Under the pieces are notes generated by a model. The model did no database searches and was not told where the DNA came from. It worked only from the letters and a program-made list of their open reading frames with translations. Both the position numbers and the translations under genes were made by a program. From contig NZ_CP060707.1 of assembly GCF_003048675.2 (NCBI RefSeq), positions 1,860,001-1,924,000 on the forward strand: DNA of 64,000 nucleotides, given 5' to 3'. This DNA comes from Campylobacter concisus. GTDB lineage: Bacteria; Campylobacterota; Campylobacteria; Campylobacterales; Campylobacteraceae. Within the stretch, counting starts at the first letter, position 1. The number at the start of each line of letters is the position of its first letter. Shown here in pieces: positions 28,258 to 37,286 of this stretch.

Positions 28258-28388
28258 GTTGTCAAGAAAAACGCTATTTTTTGTTGAATTTTGATTAATT
28301 ATTTCCTTTTGATAAGGAAAGTATCTAGGTTGGCTGTAAATAAATTTTAAATTTTTTATATATCAGTATGAACTTTTAAATGAAGTAA

Positions 28389-28426
28389 AAATTTATCCTA
28401 GTTATTTTTTTAACTAGGATAAATTT
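28389..28426 (-). terminator. terminator of the lipoprotein gene
   Basis: A perfect 16-bp stem (ending CCTAGTTA / TAACTAGG) with a six-base T loop, downstream of the lipoprotein gene and upstream of the ribosomal promoter. Confidence 0.7.
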
Positions 28427-28451
28427 GATTATTGTAAAATTACAATATTTT

Positions 28452-29075
28452 TTACTTTTTTTGATTTTTTATGTATTCTTGATATCCTTTAAAATCATAA
28501 ACAAATCTCTTTATCTCTTGCCCTGTAGTATAGTCTTTATAAATTGATTCGTAAGAGTTGCCAACTTCCATAAGTTCTACAACATTTTTATTACTATAAA
28601 GAGCTTGTTGTATTGCCGCTTCACCTTTCTCAATAAATTCAGTATCTTTATTTGAGCCACCACCTTCATAATTTTTTTTCATTAATTGTGGCGTTAGCTC
28701 TATTATTTTTACAATTTTTTTATTTGGAATATCACAATATGGTGGGTGGAATATCATACCAAGATCTCTAATATATAATTCATATGGGGGGTTTTTTGCG
28801 AAGACTGGGTCATTGTTTGCTATACTATATTCACCACGAGGTCCAATTTGCACTTGTCCTTCATATTTTGGTGAATTATAATACGTTACAGCAAGTCTTC
28901 TTGCATCTTTAAATTTTTCTTTTGCAGTTGCGTCTACAACTAAGCACCAAAGATTTAGATCCTGCTCTTTTGCCATTTTTAATGACAATTCTTTGCTTGG
29001 TGGTAAAGTTAAGCTGCAACCAGTAAAAGACAACGTTATTGCACCTAAGATAGCTAATTTACTTATTTTTTTCAT
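28452..29075 (-). CDS. putative lipoprotein of unknown function
   Basis: A 207-residue protein with signal sequence and lipobox LSFTGC, so Cys-20 is the probable lipidation site. The mature part has a Pro-rich patch (NDPVFAKNPPYELYIRD) and a single further Cys pair region (LWCLVVD, PYCDIPNKK). AAAGGAG precedes the ATG. I do not recognise a family. It stands alone, with its own terminator, and its neighbours give no hint of function. Confidence 0.75.
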   Translation of the reverse strand: MKKISKLAILGAITLSFTGCSLTLPPSKELSLKMAKEQDLNLWCLVVDATAKEKFKDARRLAVTYYNSPKYEGQVQIGPRGEYSIANNDPVFAKNPPYELYIRDLGMIFHPPYCDIPNKKIVKIIELTPQLMKKNYEGGGSNKDTEFIEKGEAAIQQALYSNKNVVELMEVGNSYESIYKDYTTGQEIKRFVYDFKGYQEYIKNQKK

Positions 29076-29219
29076 TTTTACTCCTTTAAAGTATATTTTT
29101 ATTGTTGTTTGACTATCAAATTCGGTCTATTTTTTTGAAATTTAAAGCATTTTACGTCTATTGCACTTAAGTATTTATTAAAAATTTACACAATATTTTC
29201 CTTTTTAAAAGGAAGTGGC

Positions 29220-29225
29220 TATAAT
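29220..29225 (+). promoter_or_regulatory. -10 box of the AAA ATPase gene
   Basis: AGTGGCTATAAT, an extended -10 element, 25 bp before the TTG start. Confidence 0.55.
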
Positions 29226-29249
29226 TTCAAAAAGTCAAAAAGGTTAAAT

Positions 29250-30344
29250 TTGAAAAATTTAGAAACGCTCTATCAAGCACCCATTAAAAATGCTAAATTT
29301 ATCCCAAGAAAATATGAGATCATCTCGCCAAAGACACTCATCATTGGTGCTGTATCAAGTGGCAAAACAGCCCTTGTTTATGAGTTTTTGAGCCATTATA
29401 AAAGCGAGGAGAGACTTTATATAAATTTAGACGATCTAAGGATAGATAGAGCCTCTCTTTTACTAAATTTAAAAGAGTTTTTAGAAAAAAATAGCCAGAT
29501 AAAGGTGCTCGCAGTTGAAAATTTACAAGGCGCTGATCTTGCAAATTTAGACTTTCTAAAGGACGCTGCACTTGAAAATATCATCCTTACAAGCAAGGAA
29601 TTTTCACTCTCGCTTGATGGCTTTGCACGCATAAATTTAAACTATCTCGACTACGAGGAATTTATACTATTTTTTAAGAAAAATTTGGACCAAGACCTGC
29701 TTTTTAGCTACTTTTTGGCCCATGGCAACGAGATAGCAAGCGCCTTTTTGGACTCCAGCGAGGTCACAGCTCACTTGCAGCAGCTCTTAAGAGCAAATTT
29801 AAACGAGCAAAGCATCGCTATCTTAAAAGAGTGCGCGACAAAGTGCCACGACACCATAAGCGCCTTTGGGATTTATAAAAATCTAAAAGAGCAGATGAAA
29901 ATTTCAAAAGATAGCGTTTATGGCGCGATAAGCTGGCTAAATGAGAGCGGATACGTGGAGTTTGTGTCAAATTTAGATGAGAGCAGCACGAGTAAGAAAA
30001 TTTACTTTACAAATTTCGCCCTTCGCAATGCTTTGTGCCTAAAAAAGGACTTTTTGGCTGTCTTTGCAAATGTCGTTTTTTGTGAGCTGCTTAAATTTAA
30101 AGATGAAATTTACTATACAAAAGAGATTGATTTTTTCCTTACTAAAAGGAAGCTTGCGATCATCTGCGTGCCCTTTTCTGCGCCTGAGATCGTCTTTTTG
30201 AAATTTAAAAAACTCCACGCGAGCCTAAAAGAGCTGGGTGTTAGCAAGCTTCAAATCATCAGCGTTGCAAACCAAGCCGAGCAAAGCATCGAGGGGATAA
30301 AATGCGAGATCTTGCCATTTTCTAGGTGGAGCCTAGGTTTATAA
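29250..30344 (+). CDS. AAA-type ATPase (AAA_14/DUF4143-like)
   Basis: A 364-residue cytoplasmic protein starting at TTG, six bases after AAAAGG. Walker A is GAVSSGKT near residue 34; a degenerate Walker B reads VLAVEN near residue 92 and a sensor Thr/Ser occurs in IILTSKEF. A winged-helix-like segment (SKDSVYGAISWLNESGYVEF) follows near residue 215. The C-terminus, DEIYYTKEIDFFLTKRKLAII, recalls the nuclease-like fold of DUF4143 ATPases (pattern YW-x-EVDF). Such proteins are widespread and poorly understood. It has its own promoter and no obvious partner. Confidence 0.65.
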   Translation: MKNLETLYQAPIKNAKFIPRKYEIISPKTLIIGAVSSGKTALVYEFLSHYKSEERLYINLDDLRIDRASLLLNLKEFLEKNSQIKVLAVENLQGADLANLDFLKDAALENIILTSKEFSLSLDGFARINLNYLDYEEFILFFKKNLDQDLLFSYFLAHGNEIASAFLDSSEVTAHLQQLLRANLNEQSIAILKECATKCHDTISAFGIYKNLKEQMKISKDSVYGAISWLNESGYVEFVSNLDESSTSKKIYFTNFALRNALCLKKDFLAVFANVVFCELLKFKDEIYYTKEIDFFLTKRKLAIICVPFSAPEIVFLKFKKLHASLKELGVSKLQIISVANQAEQSIEGIKCEILPFSRWSLGL

Positions 30345-30395
30345 ATTTAAACTCTTTGTTTGTTTATCATTTTAAAAGACTAGAGATAAAATAGT

Positions 30396-30401
30396 TATAA
30401 T
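30396..30401 (+). promoter_or_regulatory. -10 box of the secreted protein-rnhB pair
   Basis: AGTTATAAT, 24 bp upstream of the ATG at 30425, with AAAGGAC between. Confidence 0.5.
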
Positions 30402-30424
30402 CAAAAAAACTATAAAGGACGGAC

Positions 30425-31279
30425 ATGAGAGCATTTTTTGGGATCTTATTCATCGCTGCAAGCCTTTTTGGCTATGAGATAAACCACGAAAACTGGGCTA
30501 AATTTTATAAATTTAGTGGCGATGCAAATGGTGTGAAATTTGAAGTTTATATGAACTATTTTAAAGATGAATTTGAAAATTTCAAACAAACCAAGAGCTT
30601 TAAGGTCCCGCCTAAGATAAGCGGCCACATCTTTTTTGACGGCGCTAAATACGACTATGAAAAAGGCTCTTTTGAGCAAAATGGCAGTGAAATTTCATCA
30701 CTAAATGCAGTCTCAGACAAGATAAATTTAGACGTTAAAAACGAAAATGGCGAGCTAAAAGGCAAGATAATTGTCAAAAACAAAGCCTACAACGCCACCG
30801 TAAAAGAAGAAAAAGAGTATGAGATCCTAAATATCGGCATCCAAATGACCGAGGCAAACGGCACGAGATATGAGGCGATCACTAACGATATCTTCGCTAA
30901 AGACTCAGCCAAAAAGTATAAAAACAAGCTTCTTGCAGAGTTTTACGACCTAAAAAGCGAGCGAAAAAAATGGCCAAATAGCCAATATGAGAGCCTAAAA
31001 GAGATCTACTACATCAACGACAAGATAAAGAGCGTTTGCACCTATAAAAATGAAAAAACAAACTGCGAGGTGATCTCACTTGCGACAAATAAAAAACTAA
31101 AGCTAAAGCAAATTTTTAAAGATATAAACGACAGCCACCTAAAAGCGATCCTTGCAAACGCAGGCGTGAGCGATAACTTCGTGCTTTCGCCACTTGGGCT
31201 TACATTTTTAAACGAGGAGCAAATCAGCGTCCCACTTGAGGAGCTAAGACCTTACTTTAGCGATGAAGCCGGGCTGTAA
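30425..31279 (+). CDS. secreted protein with DUF3298-like C-terminus
   Basis: A 284-residue protein with a short signal peptide (about residues 1-17, ending LFGYE), likely periplasmic or surface. The C-terminal third ([38 protein letters not shown]) follows the DUF3298/RsiV pattern, a domain known to bind lysozyme in one sigma-factor regulator; that role is not implied here. Two Cys in [13 protein letters not shown] could form a disulfide. Its stop TAA overlaps the rnhB ATG by one base, so the two are translationally coupled. Confidence 0.65.
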   Translation: MRAFFGILFIAASLFGYEINHENWAKFYKFSGDANGVKFEVYMNYFKDEFENFKQTKSFKVPPKISGHIFFDGAKYDYEKGSFEQNGSEISSLNAVSDKINLDVKNENGELKGKIIVKNKAYNATVKEEKEYEILNIGIQMTEANGTRYEAITNDIFAKDSAKKYKNKLLAEFYDLKSERKKWPNSQYESLKEIYYINDKIKSVCTYKNEKTNCEVISLATNKKLKLKQIFKDINDSHLKAILANAGVSDNFVLSPLGLTFLNEEQISVPLEELRPYFSDEAGL

Positions 31280-31833
31280 TGGCTAAAATTTGCGGCATCG
31301 ACGAGGCTGGACGTGGGGCGCTGGCTGGACCACTAAGCGTGGCTGCTTGCGTGCTAAATAGCGAAATTTCTGGCCTAAACGACTCCAAAAAACTAACCGC
31401 AAAAAGGCGCGAGGAGCTCTTTAAAGAGATCACAAAAAGCTCAAATTTCCTCATCGCCTACTTCTCAAACGCCCAGGTAGACGAGCTTGGACTAAGTGAG
31501 TGCTTAAGGCGCGCGCTCAAACTTTTCAAGGCGCATTTTGAGGACTTTGAGATCATTTATGATGGAAATTTAGACTACGGTGTTGGTATCACGACGATGA
31601 TAAAGGCTGACGGCAAGGTAGCTCAGGTAAGTGCAGCCAGCATCCTAGCAAAAGTAAGCCGCGACCGCTTGATGAACGGCTGGGATAAATTTTATCCAGC
31701 ATACGGCTTCGCAGGACACAAAGGCTATGGCACAAAGTCACACCTAGATGCCATAGCTAAATTTGGCTACTCAGACTTTCATAGAAAAAGCTTTGTCATA
31801 AAGCCAAAACTAGCTCAAAGCTCGCTATTTTAG
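31279..31833 (+). CDS. rnhB: ribonuclease HII
   Basis: A 184-residue enzyme that cuts RNA in RNA-DNA hybrids and single ribonucleotides in DNA. The catalytic DEDD set is visible: Asp and Glu in CGIDEAGRG (residues 5-13), Asp in [10 protein letters not shown] and Asp in SRDRLM. Length is typical. The start shares a base with the preceding stop; it converges with the membrane-protein gene at 31825, overlapping it by 9 bp tail to tail. Confidence 0.96.
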   Translation: MAKICGIDEAGRGALAGPLSVAACVLNSEISGLNDSKKLTAKRREELFKEITKSSNFLIAYFSNAQVDELGLSECLRRALKLFKAHFEDFEIIYDGNLDYGVGITTMIKADGKVAQVSAASILAKVSRDRLMNGWDKFYPAYGFAGHKGYGTKSHLDAIAKFGYSDFHRKSFVIKPKLAQSSLF

Positions 31834-33402
31834 CTGCGCATCCTCCATATAAAAAAGCACGCTTGCGCCATAAAATTTATAAACTCCGTTTTCTTGCACG
31901 ATTTCCATAGAGCGCAGAACAAAGACCCTTTTGCCTACTTCAAGGATCAAAAGCTGCTCTTTTAGCCGCTCAAATACCTCAGCGCCAAAGTCGCCGTCTG
32001 GCCTTAAATTTAGACTCGCAAGCGCTTTTTCTAGGTGCTTTTGCATATCTATGCTAACTCTTTCATTATCTAGCTGCATAACAAGATCATCGCCATTTGT
32101 GCTGCTTGTGACTACGCTTTTTATGGTCGCCTCTTTGACGTTTATGCCGATGTTGCCTGAGTTAATGCTAAATATCTGCCACTTTTTCTGCTCAACTTTC
32201 TCAAGACCCGCTATAAATTTTTTATTTTCTAACGCAAATTTATCGCCGTTTTCTAAGAGATAGTCAAATTTATCTTGCAAAAAGTAGAGCTTCTCTTCGC
32301 CTATCTTACTCACGTCGCCACTTAGCAAGCCGCTACCATCAAGTAAATTTAACGCTCTTAGCTCTCTTAGTAAAAGCTCTTTTTGAGAATTTAGCACAAG
32401 CAGCTTCGTATCAAGGACAAAATGGGTGAAAAATATGCCAAATATCATGAAAAACGCTAGAAATTTATAAGGGAAATTTCTAAGAAATATCATCACAAAA
32501 TAGCTCAAATTTGCAAATATCACGCAGGCGATGAGATAGATCCTAGGCTCGCTTAGGCCGTACTCACCGACCCTGTGCATGACGCCCCACCAAAGCATTA
32601 TGCTAGGCAAGATGATAAAAAGTGGCAAGAGCCTGAAAATTTGATCATAAATTTGGCTTTTGATTAGTAAATTTAGCCCCCTTAAAACAAAGCCAGCGAT
32701 CAAACAAGCAAGCACGATATAGGCTACTCCGCCTCGTGGCAGCTCAAGCAAAACAAGCCTGTAAATGCAGTATAAATTTAAAAGCGCCACATAGATGATA
32801 AGCAGGGGATTTAGGATGAAATTTATGACGATCTTGATGAAATTTAAGAGCCTATACTCGCTAAATTTACTCTCAAAAAAGATAAATAGACAAGGCAGAG
32901 CAAAAGAGGCTAGTGTCAAATAGAGCCTTTGCATCCTGTGGCTGGTTAAAAGTTCTAAATCAAAAAGGTAGTTAAGCCCTGCACAAATAGCCACAATGCC
33001 AAGAAAAAATAGGTGAAAAAGGGCAAATGAGATGAGTAAATTTAAAAGTCTTGCCAGGCTCCCTCTTACAAATTTCTCATTATCTTTGGCAAAATTTAAA
33101 GAAAATAAAAGCACAAAAGCTATGAGATAAAGTGCCACAAGATCGCTAGCGTGACCGCTTAGCTTGAGACCAAAAAAGTAAAGGCTAGCTCCAAATATCA
33201 AAAAGTATAAAGGGAGTAAAATTTCTCTTTTATTTAGGTAGATAGCGACCAAAAGTAGCGGCTCAAGCAGCCAAAAACCTCTATACTCATCCACTATCTG
33301 GCTGGGGCTAAGAAAAATGGTAGCTAGGCTAAATGCCAAAATGGTAAGAAGCAAAATTTTCTTATCAGCAAATGCGGTTTTTAGTTCAGTGGCGATCTGC
33401 AA
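31825..33402 (-). CDS. large membrane protein (DUF4153-like)
   Basis: A 525-residue protein with about eleven to twelve hydrophobic helices in the first 360 residues, followed by a soluble C-terminal region of about 160 residues (from [18 protein letters not shown]). The loop [18 protein letters not shown] resembles DUF4153 membrane proteins. Function unknown. It lies downstream of frr on the same strand, separated by that gene's terminator, and overlaps the rnhB end. Confidence 0.6.
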   Translation of the reverse strand: MQIATELKTAFADKKILLLTILAFSLATIFLSPSQIVDEYRGFWLLEPLLLVAIYLNKREILLPLYFLIFGASLYFFGLKLSGHASDLVALYLIAFVLLFSLNFAKDNEKFVRGSLARLLNLLISFALFHLFFLGIVAICAGLNYLFDLELLTSHRMQRLYLTLASFALPCLFIFFESKFSEYRLLNFIKIVINFILNPLLIIYVALLNLYCIYRLVLLELPRGGVAYIVLACLIAGFVLRGLNLLIKSQIYDQIFRLLPLFIILPSIMLWWGVMHRVGEYGLSEPRIYLIACVIFANLSYFVMIFLRNFPYKFLAFFMIFGIFFTHFVLDTKLLVLNSQKELLLRELRALNLLDGSGLLSGDVSKIGEEKLYFLQDKFDYLLENGDKFALENKKFIAGLEKVEQKKWQIFSINSGNIGINVKEATIKSVVTSSTNGDDLVMQLDNERVSIDMQKHLEKALASLNLRPDGDFGAEVFERLKEQLLILEVGKRVFVLRSMEIVQENGVYKFYGASVLFYMEDAQLK

Positions 33403-33457
33403 GGTCGTCCTTTAAAGAGTGAAATTTAGCCACATTGCATGGCTAAAAAGTGGAGGT

Positions 33458-33488
33458 TTAGAAATTTGCAAGGGGCGCAAATTTCTAA
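33458..33488 (-). terminator. terminator after frr
   Basis: TTAGAAATTTGC and GCAAATTTCTAA form a perfect 12-bp stem just after the frr stop. A second small stem (TAGCCA/TGGCTA) follows at 33426-33444 with a T-run. Confidence 0.7.
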
Positions 33489-33494
33489 GTAAAT

Positions 33495-34052
33495 TTAAAT
33501 TTTTAAAAGCTCGGCTTCTTTCTCTTTTACGAGAGTGTCGATCTTTGCGGTGTAGGTGTCAGTTATCTTTTGAACCTTGTCTTGACCTTTTTTGCTCTCG
33601 TCTTCAGTTATAGCTTTGTCTTTTTCAAGCTTTTTGACCTCGTCATTTGCGTCTTTTCTCACGTTTCTGATGCTAACTTTGGCCTTTTCGCCCATAGCTT
33701 TTGCGTGTTTTGCATTTTCTTGGCGTTGCTCGACGGTCATCGGCGGGAAAAATAGCTTAACGCTCTCGCCGTCGCTGTTTGGATTGACGCCGATATTTGC
33801 AGCTTGGATGGCTGATGAGATCGCTTTTATCATGCTCTTTTCCCAAGGCGTGATAGCGATAGTTGAAGCGTCGCTCGTAAGCACGGTGGCTACTTGATTA
33901 AGCGGAGTTGGCGAGCCGTAGTAATCAACCATAACGTTATCTAGGATGTTGATATTTACTTTGCCAGTTCTTAGCGTTGTAAAATCGCGTTTTAAAGAAG
34001 CGATCGCCTTTTCGCAACCCTCTTTTTGGGTATCGTAAATTTTATTTAGCAT
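33495..34052 (-). CDS. frr: ribosome recycling factor
   Basis: A 185-residue tRNA-shaped factor that splits post-termination ribosomes with EF-G. It begins with [18 protein letters not shown] and [14 protein letters not shown]; the C-terminal helix ends [16 protein letters not shown]. Its start overlaps the deacetylase stop by 11 bp. Confidence 0.98.
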   Translation of the reverse strand: MLNKIYDTQKEGCEKAIASLKRDFTTLRTGKVNINILDNVMVDYYGSPTPLNQVATVLTSDASTIAITPWEKSMIKAISSAIQAANIGVNPNSDGESVKLFFPPMTVEQRQENAKHAKAMGEKAKVSIRNVRKDANDEVKKLEKDKAITEDESKKGQDKVQKITDTYTAKIDTLVKEKEAELLKI

Positions 34053-35001
34053 TGGTGTCCTTTATTAGAAGTTTTGTGCTTCTGTGATGATCTACTTTTA
34101 GCGACATTAACACTTTGCGTTTATCAAGTGGTGGGTTAAATTTGCACTCAAAAACGCCATTTGTCATAGGTACTTTTCTAAAGCCATCAAAGCCAGTCAT
34201 GAAAAAACTGCCCTCACTTGCGTTAGTGTCGGTCTTGATGATGAGTTTATCGATAGCGTTATTTTGCGGATAGCCCTCTGGAAATATCCACTGGGCATTT
34301 AAAAATTTACTATTAAAAGTTAGTGCTATTTTTGTGCCATTCATCACTGGCGTTCTGTAAAGATCATAAACATCGCTTTTATCTGAAACTGCGCCCGAGT
34401 TTTGATTTAAAAGTGCTAAAAAGCCAAATTCTTTTGCCAAAGAGATAACTCTACTATCAATCTCGCCGTAAGGGACTGCAAAGTATTTTGGCTTATAGCC
34501 CATGTGCTTTTCAAAGGTCTCAACGCCCTTTTGAAAGTCCTCTCTTAAGGCCTCATCGCTAAGTTTAGTCATTCTTGGATGAGCGTATGAGTGGTAGCCG
34601 ATCTCGCCGTAAGCTTCTAGCTCTTTGATCTGATCAAAGTCTAGATAATCGCCATATTTGTTCGCGCTTGCCTCTACATAGACCATCAAAGCAAATGGGT
34701 AGTTATACTCTTTAAAAAGCTCAAGAGCGTTATTGTAAAAGCTTTTGTATCCATCATCAACGGTGATAACGATCCAGTTATCAGGGATCGGCTCGCCAGC
34801 ATTTACCGCATCGACAAGCCTTGATAGCTTGACAACTTCGTAGCCATTATTTTTGAAGTATTCAAACTGAGCTCTTAAATTTTGAATAGAAATATCTGTG
34901 CTAACGTGCCTTGGATCATCAAATCGGTGATAAACTAGGATGTGAGCGTCTGCTAAAGCAAACGTTAGCGTCAAAAGTGACGCTAAAAACGTTTTTATCA
35001 T
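34042..35001 (-). CDS. secreted polysaccharide deacetylase (NodB domain)
   Basis: A 319-residue protein with a signal peptide ([19 protein letters not shown]). NodB motif 1 is [10 protein letters not shown] near residue 76, with the metal-binding Asp pair; motif 2 is GYHSYAHP near 140, with the two His ligands. These make a zinc-dependent de-N-acetylase acting on a surface glycan or on peptidoglycan. A beta-rich C-terminal domain of about 100 residues follows. It sits between secG and frr, with 2 bp to secG and an 11-bp overlap with frr, which is an odd place for a glycan enzyme. Confidence 0.85.
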   Translation of the reverse strand: MIKTFLASLLTLTFALADAHILVYHRFDDPRHVSTDISIQNLRAQFEYFKNNGYEVVKLSRLVDAVNAGEPIPDNWIVITVDDGYKSFYNNALELFKEYNYPFALMVYVEASANKYGDYLDFDQIKELEAYGEIGYHSYAHPRMTKLSDEALREDFQKGVETFEKHMGYKPKYFAVPYGEIDSRVISLAKEFGFLALLNQNSGAVSDKSDVYDLYRTPVMNGTKIALTFNSKFLNAQWIFPEGYPQNNAIDKLIIKTDTNASEGSFFMTGFDGFRKVPMTNGVFECKFNPPLDKRKVLMSLKVDHHRSTKLLIKDTNAK

Positions 35002-35003
35002 TG

Positions 35004-35333
35004 TTATTTTGCTGGATTTTGCGGTGCGCTAGGAGCTGCTGGCACGTCGTTTGATTTTGGTATGACTAGAGATTTGCTATCGACGCTATCAACGATAGAG
35101 CGTTTTAGATCTTTATTGTAAAAATATCCAAGCGCAAGTGTGTTTAGGATAAACAAAACGCCTACCACAAAGGTAAATTTAGCTAAAAATCCAGCTGGTC
35201 CTTTTGCTCCAAAAAGGCTCTCGTTGCTTCCACTGTATGCTCCAAGACCGATAGATGAGCTCTTTTGGAGTAAAACTGCGATCGTGATAACGACAGCTAG
35301 AACAAATTGTAAGATTAAAAATATTAAACTCAC
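35004..35333 (-). CDS. secG: preprotein translocase subunit SecG
   Basis: A 109-residue inner-membrane subunit with two hydrophobic helices flanking the conserved loop KSSSIGLGAYSGSNESLFG. I chose the GTG at 35333 (VSLIFLILQF), preceded by AAAGGA 6 bp away, over a more distal codon that would add a basic N-terminal segment without a site. The C-terminal tail is Pro/Ala-rich (VPAAPSAPQNPAK). Confidence 0.93.
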   Translation of the reverse strand: MSLIFLILQFVLAVVITIAVLLQKSSSIGLGAYSGSNESLFGAKGPAGFLAKFTFVVGVLFILNTLALGYFYNKDLKRSIVDSVDSKSLVIPKSNDVPAAPSAPQNPAK

Positions 35334-35395
35334 GAAATTTCCTTTAAATTTTTTAAATAGTTTGCGATTATACAAGAAAAGATTTAAATTTTTAG

Positions 35396-35779
35396 TTAAA
35401 GTTCTTTTTCAAGCTCATAAAGCTCGTATCTTATGCTTTTAAAAAGCTCAGCTCGCTCTAAATTTATCAGCTTAAAGCACTCTTCAAGCACGCGAGCGCT
35501 CTCCTGGGCACGTTTGAAATTTGCAGTGATGATCTCGTCTAAATTTGATCTTTCTTGCTCGCTTTTTGTGCTGGTTTTCAAAACGTCGTTTTGTGAATTT
35601 CTAAATTTTAAAAATTCTTTTTGTGGGATCTTTGCCTTGTGGCGGAGGGACTTTATCTTATAGGCGAGCTTAGCATCATCAAAGACATATCTTTTTATAT
35701 CTTCAACGACGCGAAGCCCTTCTTTTAGCCTATTTAGATTCGCATCTATCACTCGGTAGATGCGCTCGTCATTAGTCAT
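35396..35779 (-). CDS. stand-alone ThiD2-like protein (thiamine-phosphate synthase N-domain family)
   Basis: A 127-residue helical protein. The start YRVIDANLNRLKEGLRVVED and the later LRHKAKI match the ThiD2-type domain that in some bacteria is fused in front of ThiE (thiamine-phosphate synthase). No ThiE domain follows here. It could act in thiamine synthesis or bind nucleic acid or nucleotides. It overlaps the Bax-inhibitor gene by 8 bp. Confidence 0.65.
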   Translation of the reverse strand: MTNDERIYRVIDANLNRLKEGLRVVEDIKRYVFDDAKLAYKIKSLRHKAKIPQKEFLKFRNSQNDVLKTSTKSEQERSNLDEIITANFKRAQESARVLEECFKLINLERAELFKSIRYELYELEKEL

Positions 35780-36470
35780 TTCTATTAAAAATGCCTAAAA
35801 TTTGTAGTAATGATGTAAATAAATTTACAAAATCAAGATACAAAGCAACAGCACCCTCAACCGGCGTCTCGTAGTTGCCACGGATGATATTTTGTGTATC
35901 AAAAAGTATGTAAGCACTAAATAAGATCGATGAAATACTTGCGATTACAAGTTGGAACATCGTGCTTTTAACGAAAATGTTGATGATCGCTGCTACAACG
36001 ATAACTATCAAAGTTATAAATAGCATCTTGCCCATCGTTGTAAAGTCGCGCTTTGTATTCATCGCAAAGACGCTTAATGCACCAAATGCAACTGTCGTCA
36101 AGCCAAACGCTTGAGCTACGATACTAGCGCCACTTGGCATAGCAAGGATCGCTGAAAGTAGCGGAGTTAGCGTAAGACCGCTTACAAATGTAAATGCAAA
36201 AAGAAGTATTAAATTTAATCCCTCTTTGCGTTTAGCTGCCATTAGACCAAAAAGCAACACAAACTCTAGTATCACAAGTCCCCAAAACAAAAATCTATTT
36301 GCCGCAAAAACGCCAGCGATGCTAATGCCTACATAAGCACCAGCTGTAGCTGAAAGTAGTGATGCTGCAAAAAGCTGATATGTCTGCTTTATAAACGTGC
36401 TTAGTGAGCTTTGAGAATACGCAAGCTCTTCTTGATTTTGCTTAGCGTAGTTTCTGTCATACAAACTCAT
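35772..36470 (-). CDS. Bax inhibitor-1/YccA family membrane protein
   Basis: A 232-residue inner-membrane protein with seven hydrophobic helices. FVSGLTLTPLLS near residue 98 and the C-terminal YILFDTQNIIRGNYETPVEGA, with the conserved Asp pair near 195-210, are family signatures. In bacteria members act as pH-sensitive ion leaks or FtsH partners. The gene has a GGAG site before the ATG. Confidence 0.93.
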   Translation of the reverse strand: MSLYDRNYAKQNQEELAYSQSSLSTFIKQTYQLFAASLLSATAGAYVGISIAGVFAANRFLFWGLVILEFVLLFGLMAAKRKEGLNLILLFAFTFVSGLTLTPLLSAILAMPSGASIVAQAFGLTTVAFGALSVFAMNTKRDFTTMGKMLFITLIVIVVAAIINIFVKSTMFQLVIASISSILFSAYILFDTQNIIRGNYETPVEGAVALYLDFVNLFTSLLQILGIFNRND

Positions 36471-36601
36471 TTTTTCTCCTTATGAATTTTTTCGGTGAGT
36501 TTAGCCTAAAATAATTAAACAATATATAAAAAGAAGTTTAATAAAAAATATTAGTTTAAAGTCCGTTTTAGAGAGCATTTTTTTGATTAAATAAAAGTTG
36601 C

Positions 36602-36607
36602 TATAAT
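36602..36607 (+). promoter_or_regulatory. -10 box of the carbonic anhydrase gene
   Basis: GTTGCTATAAT, an extended -10, 35 bp before the ATG at 36642. Confidence 0.55.
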
Positions 36608-36641
36608 CGCGATAAAAATATAAAAAATGGAGATAAATTTT

Positions 36642-37286
36642 ATGGATGATTCAATACTTGAAGGTGCAGTAAAATTTATGGAAGATGGCTTTTTAGAGCA
36701 TGAAGAGCTCTTTAAAAGCTTGCAACACAAGCAAGATCCGCACACGCTTTTCATATCATGCGTGGATTCAAGGGTCGTGCCAAATTTGATAACAAACTGC
36801 CTGCCAGGCGAACTTTTCATGGTACGTAATATCGCAAACATCGTGCCACCATATAGGGTGAGCGAAGAGTTTTTGGCGACCACTTCGGCGATCGAATATG
36901 CGCTTGAAGTTTTAAACATCAAAAACATCATCATCTGCGGACACTCTGACTGTGGTGGATGCGCGGCGCTTTATGTTGATGAAAAGAAGCTAAAAAACAC
37001 TCCAAACGTTAGAAACTGGATCAGGCTAATAGAGCCGATCAAGCGAGAAGTGCTTAAATTTACAAGCGACGATCCAGCCAAAATGGCGTGGCTAACCGAG
37101 AGGCTAAACGTGATAAATTCGATCGAAAACATAATGACATATCCAAATGTAAAAGAGGAATATGAAAGTGGCAAGCTTCAAATTTATGGCTGGCACTACA
37201 TCATAGAAACTGGCGAAATTTTTAGCTACGATTTAAAAGAGGGCACATTTAAACTTCTAGCGGACAAAAGAGGCGAAAATGCGTAA
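36642..37286 (+). CDS. beta-class carbonic anhydrase
   Basis: A 214-residue zinc enzyme interconverting CO2 and bicarbonate. Zinc ligands lie in CVDSRV (Cys, with the Asp-Arg dyad) near residue 38 and in GHSDCGGC (His and Cys) near 98. I chose the ATG at 36642, after GGAG, because it matches the start of the C. jejuni enzyme as I recall it; an ATG 15 bp upstream contains that GGAG. It overlaps the downstream channel gene by 8 bp. Campylobacters are CO2-requiring, so the enzyme is probably important for growth at low CO2. Confidence 0.94.
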   Translation: MDDSILEGAVKFMEDGFLEHEELFKSLQHKQDPHTLFISCVDSRVVPNLITNCLPGELFMVRNIANIVPPYRVSEEFLATTSAIEYALEVLNIKNIIICGHSDCGGCAALYVDEKKLKNTPNVRNWIRLIEPIKREVLKFTSDDPAKMAWLTERLNVINSIENIMTYPNVKEEYESGKLQIYGWHYIIETGEIFSYDLKEGTFKLLADKRGENA

